Below, in pieces: positions 34,342 to 44,600 of a stretch of 64,000 bases of DNA (its first letter is position 1; each line of letters opens with the position of its first letter). The notes beneath the pieces were generated by a model that was not told the origin of the DNA, searched no databases, and saw only the letters and a program-made list of their open reading frames with translations. The stretch covers positions 434,001 to 498,000 of the forward strand of contig JASSKH010000016.1 of the NCBI GenBank assembly GCA_031763025.1. The letters are read 5' to 3'. Both the position numbers and the translations under genes were made by a program. Source of the DNA: Macrocystis pyrifera. Its lineage: Eukaryota > Sar > Phaeophyceae > Laminariales > Laminariaceae.

Positions 34342-35694
34342 TCAGCTTACGTCCACGTCCATCTTCGGTGGTGTCCATCTACATCAAATGATATGCTATT
34401 TGTTCCCATTCGGTTGGGCCCTTCGGTCCTCCCAAAGAAGAAAAAAGAGGTGCCACACCAATCAGTTGTTTTTTTGTAACTCGCGCCAAGAAAGGTGCGC
34501 TACGATTAGTGCGATTAATCGCATTTTTCGTTTTTTTTGTCTCGATTCATTTTCGATGAAAAATAATATAGCACATCGCGATTAATAACGATATTCGGGC
34601 ACAAAGCGGTGCAATTCAAGAGGAACCAACTTATATAGAACAGCATAGTCAAGGAAGTGCTCAGCACGCGGCGCAACGGCGCAGTGCAAGTTTGGATCAT
34701 TAACCATAGCTGCGTCAAACGATAGACTGAATACAGGTGCACGCACAGGAATGCATTAATACAGGGAAGCAACGAAGAACCGATGATGATTTGGGTGTCT
34801 GAGATCCACGTCCAGCCACAATCCCACAATCAGACTCGCGTTGTACATATATACAATATGGGCATCCATGAGTCCATGATGCAAAACAGGCGATGTTGGT
34901 CTCTTGAGTTAGTTGTTGTATTCGTCACTCTGTACTCGACATTATTTCATCACGTACGACCCGACCACCCTTTCACTCGTCTCAACATCACAACCACCAC
35001 AGACACAATTCGCGCACCAATGCACGTAGTAGACGAAAACACCATCGATGGCGTGGTGCATGCAGGAACTGAGACAGCCACTTGGCACCCAGCAGTCTTG
35101 CTGGATGTCTGTTATGTAAAGATGTACTGGGGGCTTTGTTGAATAATCGTGATCGCGAGTCAAGCTTTTGCGATCACGATCACCAGAAATCGCGATTGAA
35201 TCGTGATGGCAAAAAGCGATTAACAACATTGGGTATCACACCAACTACTTGTTCTCCCTCTCCAAGACGACACTGGTAATACTGTAATACGCTGGTTTTC
35301 TCGGGCTGCACTGAATATATTCGTTTTCCATGACCGATCAGAACCACAATTCATGCGGCGACGAATCTCCCATTCGGTTCGACGAGTTCCAATGCTCTCT
35401 CTGGGGGGTTGAGACACACTCACTGATCTTACCAGCAAGCGGCAGCCTTGTCCCCTCGGGACTCGGGACGGCCTGCGCATGTTAATTTTCCTTTTCTCTG
35501 TTTTCCTTTTTCCGTTTTTTTTCCGAGTATTGTTGTTTAATTTATTTTTTTTAGCCTTCTTCGTGCTTTTTGTTTGCCTTTTGTTTGCTTCGTATTTGGG
35601 TTGTTTTTATGTGATTAGTCAAAGCACAAGTGGACCTTGGCTTGCTTAATTTAGCTGGCCGCATAGATTTTAGTATGGTAGCATATACCGTAAC

Positions 35695-35835
35695 ACCCTT
35701 TCAGAACGCCCCCCGGGGCGCATAAATATTTTTGGTAGAGAAAAAACACCCCGAGGCGTTCTCAGAGGTAGGGAGGTGATCTTTCCACAAACAAAAAAAG
35801 CGCCCCGGGGCAAAAAGACCACAGAGGATGTTGTT
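35695..35835. repeat. CCCCGGGGC / GAACGCC short repeats
   Basis: GAACGCCCCCCGGGGCGC, CACCCCGAGGCGTTCTCAGA and GCGCCCCGGGGC occur within 140 bases; related words recur near 36080-36120. No ORF. Confidence 0.5.
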
Positions 35836-36120
35836 CTTTTTCTGTTCGGAGTGCCACACTAATACGTACTTTGCCGCGATGTCATGCCTCTCGCGCTGGA
35901 ACCTGCGATGTCAAGCCTAAACATCTACGAGAAAGCATTCAAGAAGCAGGAGAAGGGCGGTTGGGGAAGCTTGTGCCGTGCGTCGCCGGGGGACGAAACC
36001 CCCTCCTACAACAGCAGTGCACCTACAGTAGGGGCGAACTCAGAGGTAGAGAGGCGCGCAAAAAAAAACTAAAAAAAACAGGGGCGTTCTCATTTTTTTG
36101 TGCATCCCCGGAGGTGTTTT

Positions 36121-36121
<1 letters not shown>

Positions 36122-36197
<76 letters not shown>
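36122..36197. repeat. 76-base G run
   Basis: Uninterrupted G from 36122 to 36197, the longest homopolymer in the window. It is the complement of the poly(C) tail of the adjoining SINE. Confidence 0.95.
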
Positions 36198-36198
<1 letters not shown>

Positions 36199-36712
36199 GG
36201 TGTACTCGATAGGAGAGATGTACTCGATCTCACGCATGGCCGTAGTCGTATGACCATAGACCCTCGCATCCCTACAATGCCGGGACGGAGCATGCCGGGT
36301 TTTCACCGACCAGGCAGACATTGCTTGCACCAAGGGCGAAGCGCCGTGAGGTGTCCGGCGAGTCCCATGAAGGGTGACCTGCATCCTACTAAGAACCGCT
36401 TGTGAGGCGGACTTGCATATGGATGACAGCCTCAATGAGTTAGTTTAATTTCCGGTGTGGCCACTTCCAGAGACAGCAATGGGAGTACTATGTAACTGCC
36501 TCTTGGGTGCCTTACCTTGAACACTACGTGATACGATCAATTCCCTTGTGCAGAGTAAAGGTTTTTTTCTTCGCACAAATGATCTCACTCGACAACCAGC
36601 TGTGGGCGACCGCCAAAAAAAAAAAAAAAAAAAAAAAACGGTACCCTGGATGTCTAGCTCACGTAGTGAGCGGCATGTTTTACAGTGTCGTTGCCAACCG
36701 ACGCCAACCCAA
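36198..36712 (-). mobile_element. SINE-like element, full long form
   Basis: The best complete copy, on the minus strand. It includes the 3' module with doubled GAGTAC, the GGAAATTAAAC segment, the GCACAA region, a 22-base A run at 36617-36638, the GCTCACGTAGTGAGC dyad at 36657-36671 and the terminal GACGCCAACCCAACC. Length without tail is about 515 bases. Confidence 0.85.
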
Positions 36713-36791
36713 CCGGGGGGGGGGGGGGGGGGTGTACTCGATAGGAGAGATGTGCTCGATCTCATGCATGGCCGTAGTCGGGGGGGGGGGG
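36713..36791 (-). mobile_element. Second SINE 3'-tail copy abutting the full element
   Basis: A G run, GTGTACTCGATAGGAGAG, CATGCATGGCCGTAGTCG, then another G run. It is cut off after ~50 bases and lies in the same orientation directly upstream (element-wise) of the full copy. Confidence 0.75.
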
Positions 36792-37562
36792 GTTCTCATG
36801 GACCGGGGGGGCGTTCTCGTGGACCGGGGGGTCCTCAAGGGATAACGCGGAACTACAGCAACCGTCCTACAAAACAACATCTATGCTTTTTAGTCTGCCC
36901 ATTATAAACTACACAAAAAGTGCATTCGTTTTACTGTACAAATAGACAGTATGACTCTGGGTATGACCATACTAAAATGACATATAGCAAATTTATGTAC
37001 TGGTTTTAGTATGATATACCAAGCGCCATACAATCCAAATAAGCAAACAAACGAATAGCCCAATAAGCAACAAGCAAAGCAACCAACCCCGTTATTGCTT
37101 ACCAACGCTACTGTAATACCATCCCTGGTAGAGTACAAGTATGATAGGCCTCGTCGACTCCTCGAACAGGGAGGGGGGAGTTGTACCCTCGCGTCATGTA
37201 TGGTCGGTAGTCGCGGGGGCAGGGGGGGAGGGATACGGTATACTGTAGTTTGAGTTTAGTGTGTCGGGACTTCGAATGCCTGCTCCTGGAGGAGGTCATC
37301 CATTATTTGGAATGTCGCACACCTGGTACTTGCAGCAGGAGGCCTCTTTCAATTTTGGTGTGACTGACACAGTTCAGACGACATAGTTGACGCTACAGCA
37401 GTACACAGCTGCTAAGAGCGAGGATGCCCCAACCCGCCCGTAAACGCGCGTCATCTCATCCATCAACATGGAATTGTCGAAAAGGCAGCAGCTCAAAGCG
37501 TGGAAAGAGGTTGCAAACGAGCACGTCACAATCTAGTTCAAGATACCTGGCATTCAGTACCG

Positions 37563-37586
37563 CGGATTCGGATTCGGATTCGGATT
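37563..37586. repeat. (GGATTC)n microsatellite
   Basis: About four copies of GGATTC. Confidence 0.85.
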
Positions 37587-37686
37587 ATGTTGTTCAAAAG
37601 TAAGTAAATAGTACCGGGTATAGTAAGTAAATAGTACCGTGTATAGTACGCGAAAGCGAGTTAAAAAAATACACCGCGCCAATAAA

Positions 37687-37945
37687 CTAGGGACCCCTTT
37701 CTTCGAGCTGGCTGAAGCCGACATACAACGGACTCACGCTCCGCATTATCGGGTGGCAAGTTAAAAACTTCCCGTCCCGACACACAGCTCTGGTCGTGTG
37801 ACCCGTGAAGATTCCTTGGAGAAGCGCATGATGCTCAATAATGCCATTTAAATTAATTTCCACATCCTCCGAGGGAGATATCGATATCAGGCAGGTCTTA
37901 ACCCAAACACTCCACCAGAACGAACGAAAACACGACACATATTTC
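37687..37945 (-). other. Unassigned minus-strand ORF, possible terminal exon
   Basis: Reads EDVEINLNGIIEHHALLQG, IFTGHTTRAVCRDGKFL and PLYVGFSQLEERGP before TAG. It has balanced, protein-like composition and an acceptor-like ctccctcggag. I do not recognise it and no partner exon was found. Confidence 0.25.
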
Positions 37946-38639
37946 GCCATTGATGGCAACTACTCTCATAGGAATAACAGACCCAAAGGCCTACCCACAC
38001 CATACCAAAATCACGCCTCGTCTACAGCGCACACTTCGACGCCTTCAGCAAAAAATATTACGACAACTAAACACGCACACAGAGTATATTTCTAGTCACT
38101 CGTAACACATCACAACGCCAACATTGGGCGACATTGTCTCAATCAACGTTCACGAGGGCCGCAAATATACAAGTGCTGCGGCAAAGAGCTGATGAAAAAA
38201 AACCTCATTACAATCAGCAGTAGGGGTTTCACGATGAGCCCACCTTCTACTCCCCGCCCCGCCGGCTATACGCAGCCAGCAGTTACGTATATGCTTCGTA
38301 GGGACAAACGTCAAACCACCAGTCAGATAACTATATACCAGGTACCTGTAGGTGATATGCATAATTGTCAAACAACGATAACAGAACACGTACGTGCAGT
38401 GAACGTAACATGCAGCTTGCAAAGCGAATTATCGCCTACTCAGCTGATATTGCAGTAGCAGTAACTTCACAAAATATCAAGCAAGGACGCTTCTGCCAAA
38501 TCTTACAACTGCAAAAAAAAAAAAAAAACAAGTCGTCACATGCCACCCGCACCTACCCCCACCCCACCCCCACCACGAACACGCGCGCGGACTTCTCTTA
38601 AACAGCACGCAACACAGAAGCCGAAACATTGTACACATC

Positions 38640-38855
38640 CCCCGGCAGATAAATCACGATGTATCTATCTGCAGTAGATTTTCTGGATCCCAACCTGCTT
38701 TTTTCAGCTATTGTGCATGATCTGTGTAACACAAATCTCAAACAAACATATGCTGAATCATGGAGATTACGTGCGACTTCCACCAGGCATCATGAACCAG
38801 AGTGTGCAGATCAGGAAACAATCTTCCCCGAAAGTTCTAGATCATGATCTGTTTT
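38640..38855. repeat. GATC-rich MITE copy
   Basis: Diverged copy: ATCACGATGTATCTATCTGC, ATGATCTGTGTAACAC, GTGCAGATCAGGAAAC and TTCTAGATCATGATCTG. The 11-bp satellite begins at its right end. Confidence 0.5.
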
Positions 38856-38864
38856 TTTGACCTG

Positions 38865-39037
38865 TCAGTGATCTGTCAGTGATCTGTCAATGATCTGTCG
38901 ATGACCTGTCAGTGATCTGTCAATGATCTGTCAATGATCTGCCAGTGATCTGTCAACGATCTGTCAATGACCTGTCAGTGATCTGCCAGTGATCTGTCAA
39001 TGATATGTTAGTGATCTGTCAGTGATCTATCCTATGT
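38865..39037 (+). repeat. 11-bp tandem satellite GATCTGTCAGT
   Basis: About fifteen units of TGATCTGTCAG with A/G changes. The unit resembles the right end of the adjoining GATC MITE. Confidence 0.9.
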
Positions 39038-39357
39038 GCGAGCACCCATTTTTTTTCAGGGTTCTAAGATGAGGACCTTTACATATACCTCATCGGAAAC
39101 CTGATCATCATTGACAAGAAAATCATAGGCGCAACTCGACGAATAATCACATGGACTACTACATACACGATACAAAACGAAGCAAACAAAAGGCACACAG
39201 ATGGGGTTGCACATGTACAACTGGGATTGCAAGTATACAAATAGGATTGCCAAGTATACAAATGGGACTGCGCGTAATTTCCTAGGTCGCGGAGCCCCGT
39301 CTGTCGAATTAGGTTTGGCCCAAAAGTAACCTCAACTCCCCTGTACCCCCTGCTACC

Positions 39358-39608
39358 TGGTCGGTGAAAATCCGACGGGTTCTGTCCCGGCACTGTAGGG
39401 AGCCCAGGGTCTATGGTATTGCGACTAGGGCCGTGCATGACATGAGTACAGGTACACCCCCCCCCCCCCCTATGGTCATACGACTACGGCCATGCATGAG
39501 ATCGAGTACATCTCTCCTATCGAGTACCCCCCCCCCCTATGGTCATACGACTACGGCCATGCATGAGATCGAGTACATCTCTCCTATCGAGTACACCCCC
39601 CCCCCTAT
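39358..39608 (+). mobile_element. Stack of three SINE 3' ends
   Basis: A diverged 3' module (39358-39470) with a C run is followed by two almost identical short pieces, 39471-39535 and 39536-39605. Each piece runs from CTATGGTCATACGACTACGG to GAGTAC plus C run. All are in the same orientation. Confidence 0.85.
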
Positions 39609-39654
39609 GTACCCCATACTGCTCTCGACGGACGTATGTCACAAAACATTAATA

Positions 39655-39760
39655 TACCGGACAGATCATGACCTAGATCATCTACTGTACATCCTCTATT
39701 TGACGTTATGAGCTGTTGCTCGAGAAACGTATCGTACAGATCCCACCTGGCAAAACATGT
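39655..39760. repeat. Partial GATC-rich MITE
   Basis: ACCGGACAGATCATGACC, TAGATCATCTACTG and ACAGATCCCACC; the other half is missing. Confidence 0.45.
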
Positions 39761-40319
39761 GCGTAAGGACATCTCTCTCTGACGTCAACAATCCATATTC
39801 GCTGGATGGGATAGCCCGCAGGAAACCAAGGGTATCTGAAACTCGCAGCGGCATCGCACCAGAATAGTAAATGCGAGCACCACGAATCGTGGTGTATGGT
39901 AGAGCTACGAGTGCTCTTTCTTTTTCAGAAGGGGAGTATTCTTGACATTTCTTAATACAGTACGCAGAACACACGCAACCCCCCTCCGCCCCAACGAGCT
40001 ATACGAGAGAGACAGCCTAAGAACTGTCCAAAAATAAACAAACTCGGCAACCGTTATACCGAAGTTGCGGTGGAAAACGCTCACCCATTCCCAAAAAACA
40101 AGAAATCCAGCCTGAGCCAGCACTTCCCTTTGGCTGTTGCATACTACAGCATTCCAGTGTTTTCGCTTGCTATTAACAGGTGCCCCGTACTATACCACCC
40201 CGGTCCTTGCGGTACATCTGTAGTGTGGCTAGCACTCGCCGCCTGAAACTGACCCCACAGGATGCCTCATATATCCCACGGGATAGTCCTCGATTATCTA
40301 TGTTCCTTTTTCTATAGGA

Positions 40320-40850
40320 TCTCTAAGCCTTCCAATGAGATTCCATTAGAAGTCCCACGGTAAATGGGATCCCATGGGGAGCCCAAAGCCAACGTGTCCT
40401 CACGGGAACTTCCATGAGTGAATGAGATCCCATGGGAAGTCCCATAGTGAATGTATCGCCACGGGGATTTCCTTGGCTAATGGGATCCCATGGGAAGTCC
40501 CATGAGAAATACCATCCCGATAGAATTCCTATGGTAAAAGGGTATCCCATGGGAAGTCCCATAGTGAATAGGATCCCATGGAAAGTCCCATAGTAAACGT
40601 GATCCTGCGGGAAGTATATGGCAAATAGGGTCCCATGGGAAGTCCCATAGCTAACGTGATCCCGCGGAAAGTCCCATGGTAAATGGGATCCCATGGGAAG
40701 TCTCATAGGAAATGGGATCCCATGGGGAATGGGAAGTCCCATGGGAAATGAGATCCCATGAGGAACGCCGTGGTAAACCCAATCACATGGGAAGTCCCAT
40801 GGGATCCCACGGGAAGAGCTAGTGGAAGTTTCAAGAAACTCTGCGAGAAA
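40320..40850. repeat. 29-bp palindrome-rich minisatellite
   Basis: Some eighteen diverged units of AGTCCCATAGTAAATGGG followed by ATCCCATGGGA. Each contains the dyad TCCCATGGGA. The 181-codon minus frame (repeated PHGIPF/PMGLP) arises from the repeat and is not taken as a gene. Confidence 0.85.
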
Positions 40851-40935
40851 TACCATGGCAACTTTCACAGGATCCGGAGCGAAGTCCCACGGAATATTTC
40901 ATGGGATCGTGGGATGTCGTAGGGACATACAGGCG

Positions 40936-41062
40936 TTACTGAACCTTGTAGATGTCACGGTACAGGAACCCGCCGCAGCGAGCGTCGGGGTCTCCGGAGC
41001 ACGGGGCGTTGCAGCGCTCGTCGGTGCTGTCACTCTTCGCGTAAGTGTTGCCGCACCAACAC
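40936..41062 (-). CDS. End of WSC domain 2 and stop
   Basis: 41 codons and TAA: CWCGNTYAKSDSTDERCNAP, CSGDPDARCGGFLYRDIYKV, Q. The CWCG, CN.PCSG and CGG boxes are standard WSC. Acceptor ttacacag. It lies next to the 29-bp minisatellite. Confidence 0.93.
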
Positions 41063-41580
41063 CTGTGTAAAATACGGAAGCAGGTTCAGCAGGGGGTTGG
41101 ACTTCGGTGCATATCGTGGGGGGGTTTTTTTTGTGTCTCTCTCTATTTTTTTTTTTCTTATTTCTGGAAATGTTTGTGAGCGCTCGACGCAGAAGCAAGC
41201 TCCCATCCTGCAAGTTGTCCAACGTCAAACATTTTATGACAATATTCAATAGGCCATACTTTACGTACCCTAAACAGAAAGAAAACCGGACAAAAAAACG
41301 CGAGAAGGTTCGACCGTCCCCTACGTCCAAACCTATCACGCCTTGGACAGATAGATCATCTACAGATCATATACAGATTACTTGATGATCTAGATCTTTC
41401 AGGGCTGATGTTTTCCTGATTTGTACGATCTGCAGTAGCTCATGTTGCCGCGTTATAGGCGTTGTAGTCTGCATGATCTAGTACAGGCTTCCTGGTTCGG
41501 ATCTGTACGATTAATTTACAGATCCTGCACAAAACCTCGTAATGGCAGGCTAGCATCTAGATGATCTGCAGTAGACATAC

Positions 41581-41640
<60 letters not shown>

Positions 41641-41641
41641 T

Positions 41642-41692
<51 letters not shown>

Positions 41693-44600
41693 CGCGATTA
41701 GTCCGAAGTGTGAGAATTATCAAGATGGGGGAGGGGTTCGTGCTGTCGGCCAACATGTACCACACAAGGACGCATCGAATATAAATTGGTCGAAGATAGC
41801 TACCGTTCACACAAGAAAGATTGCATCCAAACAAATACATGAGTGCCCGAGCGTTCTCTACTTTTAGATATAATGTGGATTGCAGGAGGGAGGGGGATAT
41901 CATGGTATAGGCGATTACGTACAAACTGATACCTCGTGCTAAGCAGACCACGATCATCAGCAGCCTTCATAGGCCTCTATGTCCAAATATACTACCACGC
42001 TGACCGAAAATATAGTCACCCCTTGATACTGACCCCAGAGTTCAACTGGGGGTTACCTTTTCGGTCAGAGTGGTCCCGTATATCACACGAGTGATAGCAA
42101 AACACACACCCTGGGCCGAATTTCAGAGCCGGTTTTCTCCAAAATCTGCCTTAAGGGCCTAGGGCAAACAGAACGAAAAAAAGTGGTTTTGGAAAGATCG
42201 CGTCGAGATGTTTCCATAGACGTACCATGTATGTAGTCGTTTGCACTCTCCCCGCTGTCGAGAAAGCCTGCTTTGAAATTCGCCCGAGGGGGTGTAATAT
42301 CTTATCACCCTAGCGTGATAATATCATAGTATTATATTGTATTAAGACGTATTTTATGGGGGGGGTTCAAATTTTAGGCCATTGTGTGAGGCATATATTA
42401 TTCAGGGGAGGGGGCATATTTTAGCCCTCTATGTGTAACAGCATATTATCAACAGAGAAGGGGTGTACTCATGTCATCAATGGCCGTAGTTGTATGATCA
42501 TCGGGGGGGGGGCTTTACTCGTTTCCGCTTTCCAAATTCGAGCCAAACTTATTAACAGAGAGGGGGGGGGGGGCAGAATGTAGTACATTATGTGCAACGT
42601 AACGGTATAGATATTAACAGGAGGGGGGGGGGGCTCACTCGTTTCCATTCTCCAAAGTGAACACCGAGCGTTAAGTGAGAGGGGGGGGAGGGGCTCATAT
42701 ATCGATAGTATAATGCACTATGTGCAACATAACAACGTACCGTACCTTTAAAGGAGGGGGGGAGGAGGTATAAAACAATGTGTCATGTGTCATTAACGGG
42801 AGGCTCTCTCCCACTCGTTTTCATTCTCCAAAGCGAACAACGATTGTGCGCTGAAAGGGGGGGGGGGGGGGGGGGGGGTGCCCATCTGTTGCTTGCCGTG
42901 GTCATTTGACCATCGACCACGCATCCCTTTCGACACGGAGCACCGTTCCTACTCCAAATAGAGTAGCTACCTCCAACATTTGGGTGCTCATCACGTTGTT
43001 CCCATGTACTATATAGATTGTTTTTGCTAGTATTAGCCCCTTCCTGTTTTACCGCCTGTGGCCACCATCTATCTCCTAGGGTAGCAATCGTTTTCTCGCT
43101 GCTATTTAGTGTACCAAACTCCTCCATGTCACTCACAGTCGTTTATTTCCCTCATCTCCCCTTGCGTTCCTCCTTGCACGTTTCATATTCTGCCACGATG
43201 TGAGTTCCACTCTCTATTGCTTTGCCACACGGGCACATCTGTGCATCTACTTCCTCTTCCTCCCGGCTACAGGTATACCTCTTTCTTCTTTCTCTCCGGT
43301 CTAGGTCCCCTAAACGAAATCTCAGTTTCAGCGCTCTCGCGAAGTTCATTGGGCCGAGCAAATACGTTTCCATTCCTATCCCTTTACTTAGGCCCCCGTG
43401 TACCTCTCAGTCTTTCTCCGATTTCACCTTGTTCCTTAGCGCTGGCATTTCGCTTATTTCTATCCTTTCTTCTACTTCTGTATATACTCTCGGAAGGGGG
43501 AGGCTCTCATGGCATAATCTATTACGTGCAATATAACCATGTATTGTTAACGGAGGGAGGGGGCAGGGGATACGACACAATGTATTAGTAACGGGAGAGG
43601 GGGGGGGAGGGGGATGGGGGGGGGGCACTCAATATCATGCATGGCCGTAGTCGTATAAGGGGGGCGTCTCTCACTCGTATCCGCTCTCCAAAGCGAATAG
43701 CGGCTGTCCCATGTCCAGGCAGAACTCCCAGCACTTTTCAACGGTCATGGCCGGGCTCGACCTCTTCGCCAAGGTTATCAGCAAACTCCTCGGATCCCAC
43801 ACATTCGCATAGCAACCAATGTAGTTCGTCGAGATGGGGGTGGACAAGGCCGTCGCCGAGGAAGGAACGATGGTTTTTGTTGCGGGTACTCCTTCTCCCG
43901 TGATAACGTACACGCTCAGGCGGAACCGCCCACCGCACGCGTCTTCGGGAAAGCCGGAGCAAGGCATGTTGCACTCCTCTGCTTCGGCTTCACCGTGAAT
44001 CGCGTAGGCGTTGTTTCCGCCCGAGCAGAAGCATCTGATCGGTTATCGTGGAGCGGTAGGTCGGGAGGGGTACAAGGAGGGGAGGGGGGGGGGGGGGGGG
44101 GGGGTATAAAAGCGCATATAGTCTAAGTTAGTGATAAACAATCGGTCACTGTCCGGCCGAAACGGTAGCAAGTTGGAGTGGATCGACGCCAAGCCGGAAG
44201 TAGTAGGTACAGAAGAGAGTTAGACTCGTGGCGGTAGATACGAGGTTTCCTTCTTCGGTTTGTTCCTTTTGTTTTCTTCTTTTTTCTAGCAATGTTCTGG
44301 TAATGTTTCTGGGTGATCGACGTTGAAGCTCATGCTGCACACCGTCGGACGGCCAACACTATAGCAACAATCAACAATAAGTCAACCGCGATCCCGCCGA
44401 AATGGGACACAAAAACTGGAGCAGTCTCATTGGGGCCATCTAGTCGAACACCATGCGGCCGAAGTGACAAACTCCGTGTATCATGCTACGGCAGTTTAGT
44501 TTAGCTAGGATGTCGACCGATTCTTTAAGGGGTTTCACCTAGGGCTTAGTGCGCAATAGCACACCTCGTGCGAGAGCGATGTAGAGCGTCGCAAGCAACA

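Larger units (their letters stand above)
31711..40935. other. Gene-poor region between the USP exons and the WSC gene stop
   Basis: Upstream USP exons should lie in the left part. Seen here: a MITE (31951), a possible signal-peptide exon (32972), an element with inverted ends (33779-34341), CCCCGGGGC tracts (35.7 kb), stacked SINEs (36.1-36.8 and 39.4-39.6 kb), an unassigned minus ORF (37687), an 11-bp satellite (38.9 kb) and a 29-bp minisatellite (40.3 kb). The remainder shows nothing recognisable. Confidence 0.5.

Noticed and set aside
35884..36072. 62-codon plus ORF (MSSLNIYEKAFKKQEKGG)
   Set aside because: No recognised family and no splice partners; it runs into A-rich sequence before the SINE G run.
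40323..40868. 181-codon minus-strand ORF rich in PHGIPF/PMGLP
   Set aside because: Produced by the 29-bp minisatellite; no conserved domain or splice context.
41550..41957. ORF with repeated YLSI
   Set aside because: Translation of the GATA microsatellite.
43407..43588. Open frames on both strands next to the LINE
   Set aside because: Plus-strand readings are shadows of the inverted LINE ORF; G/C runs give poly-Pro or poly-Gly.
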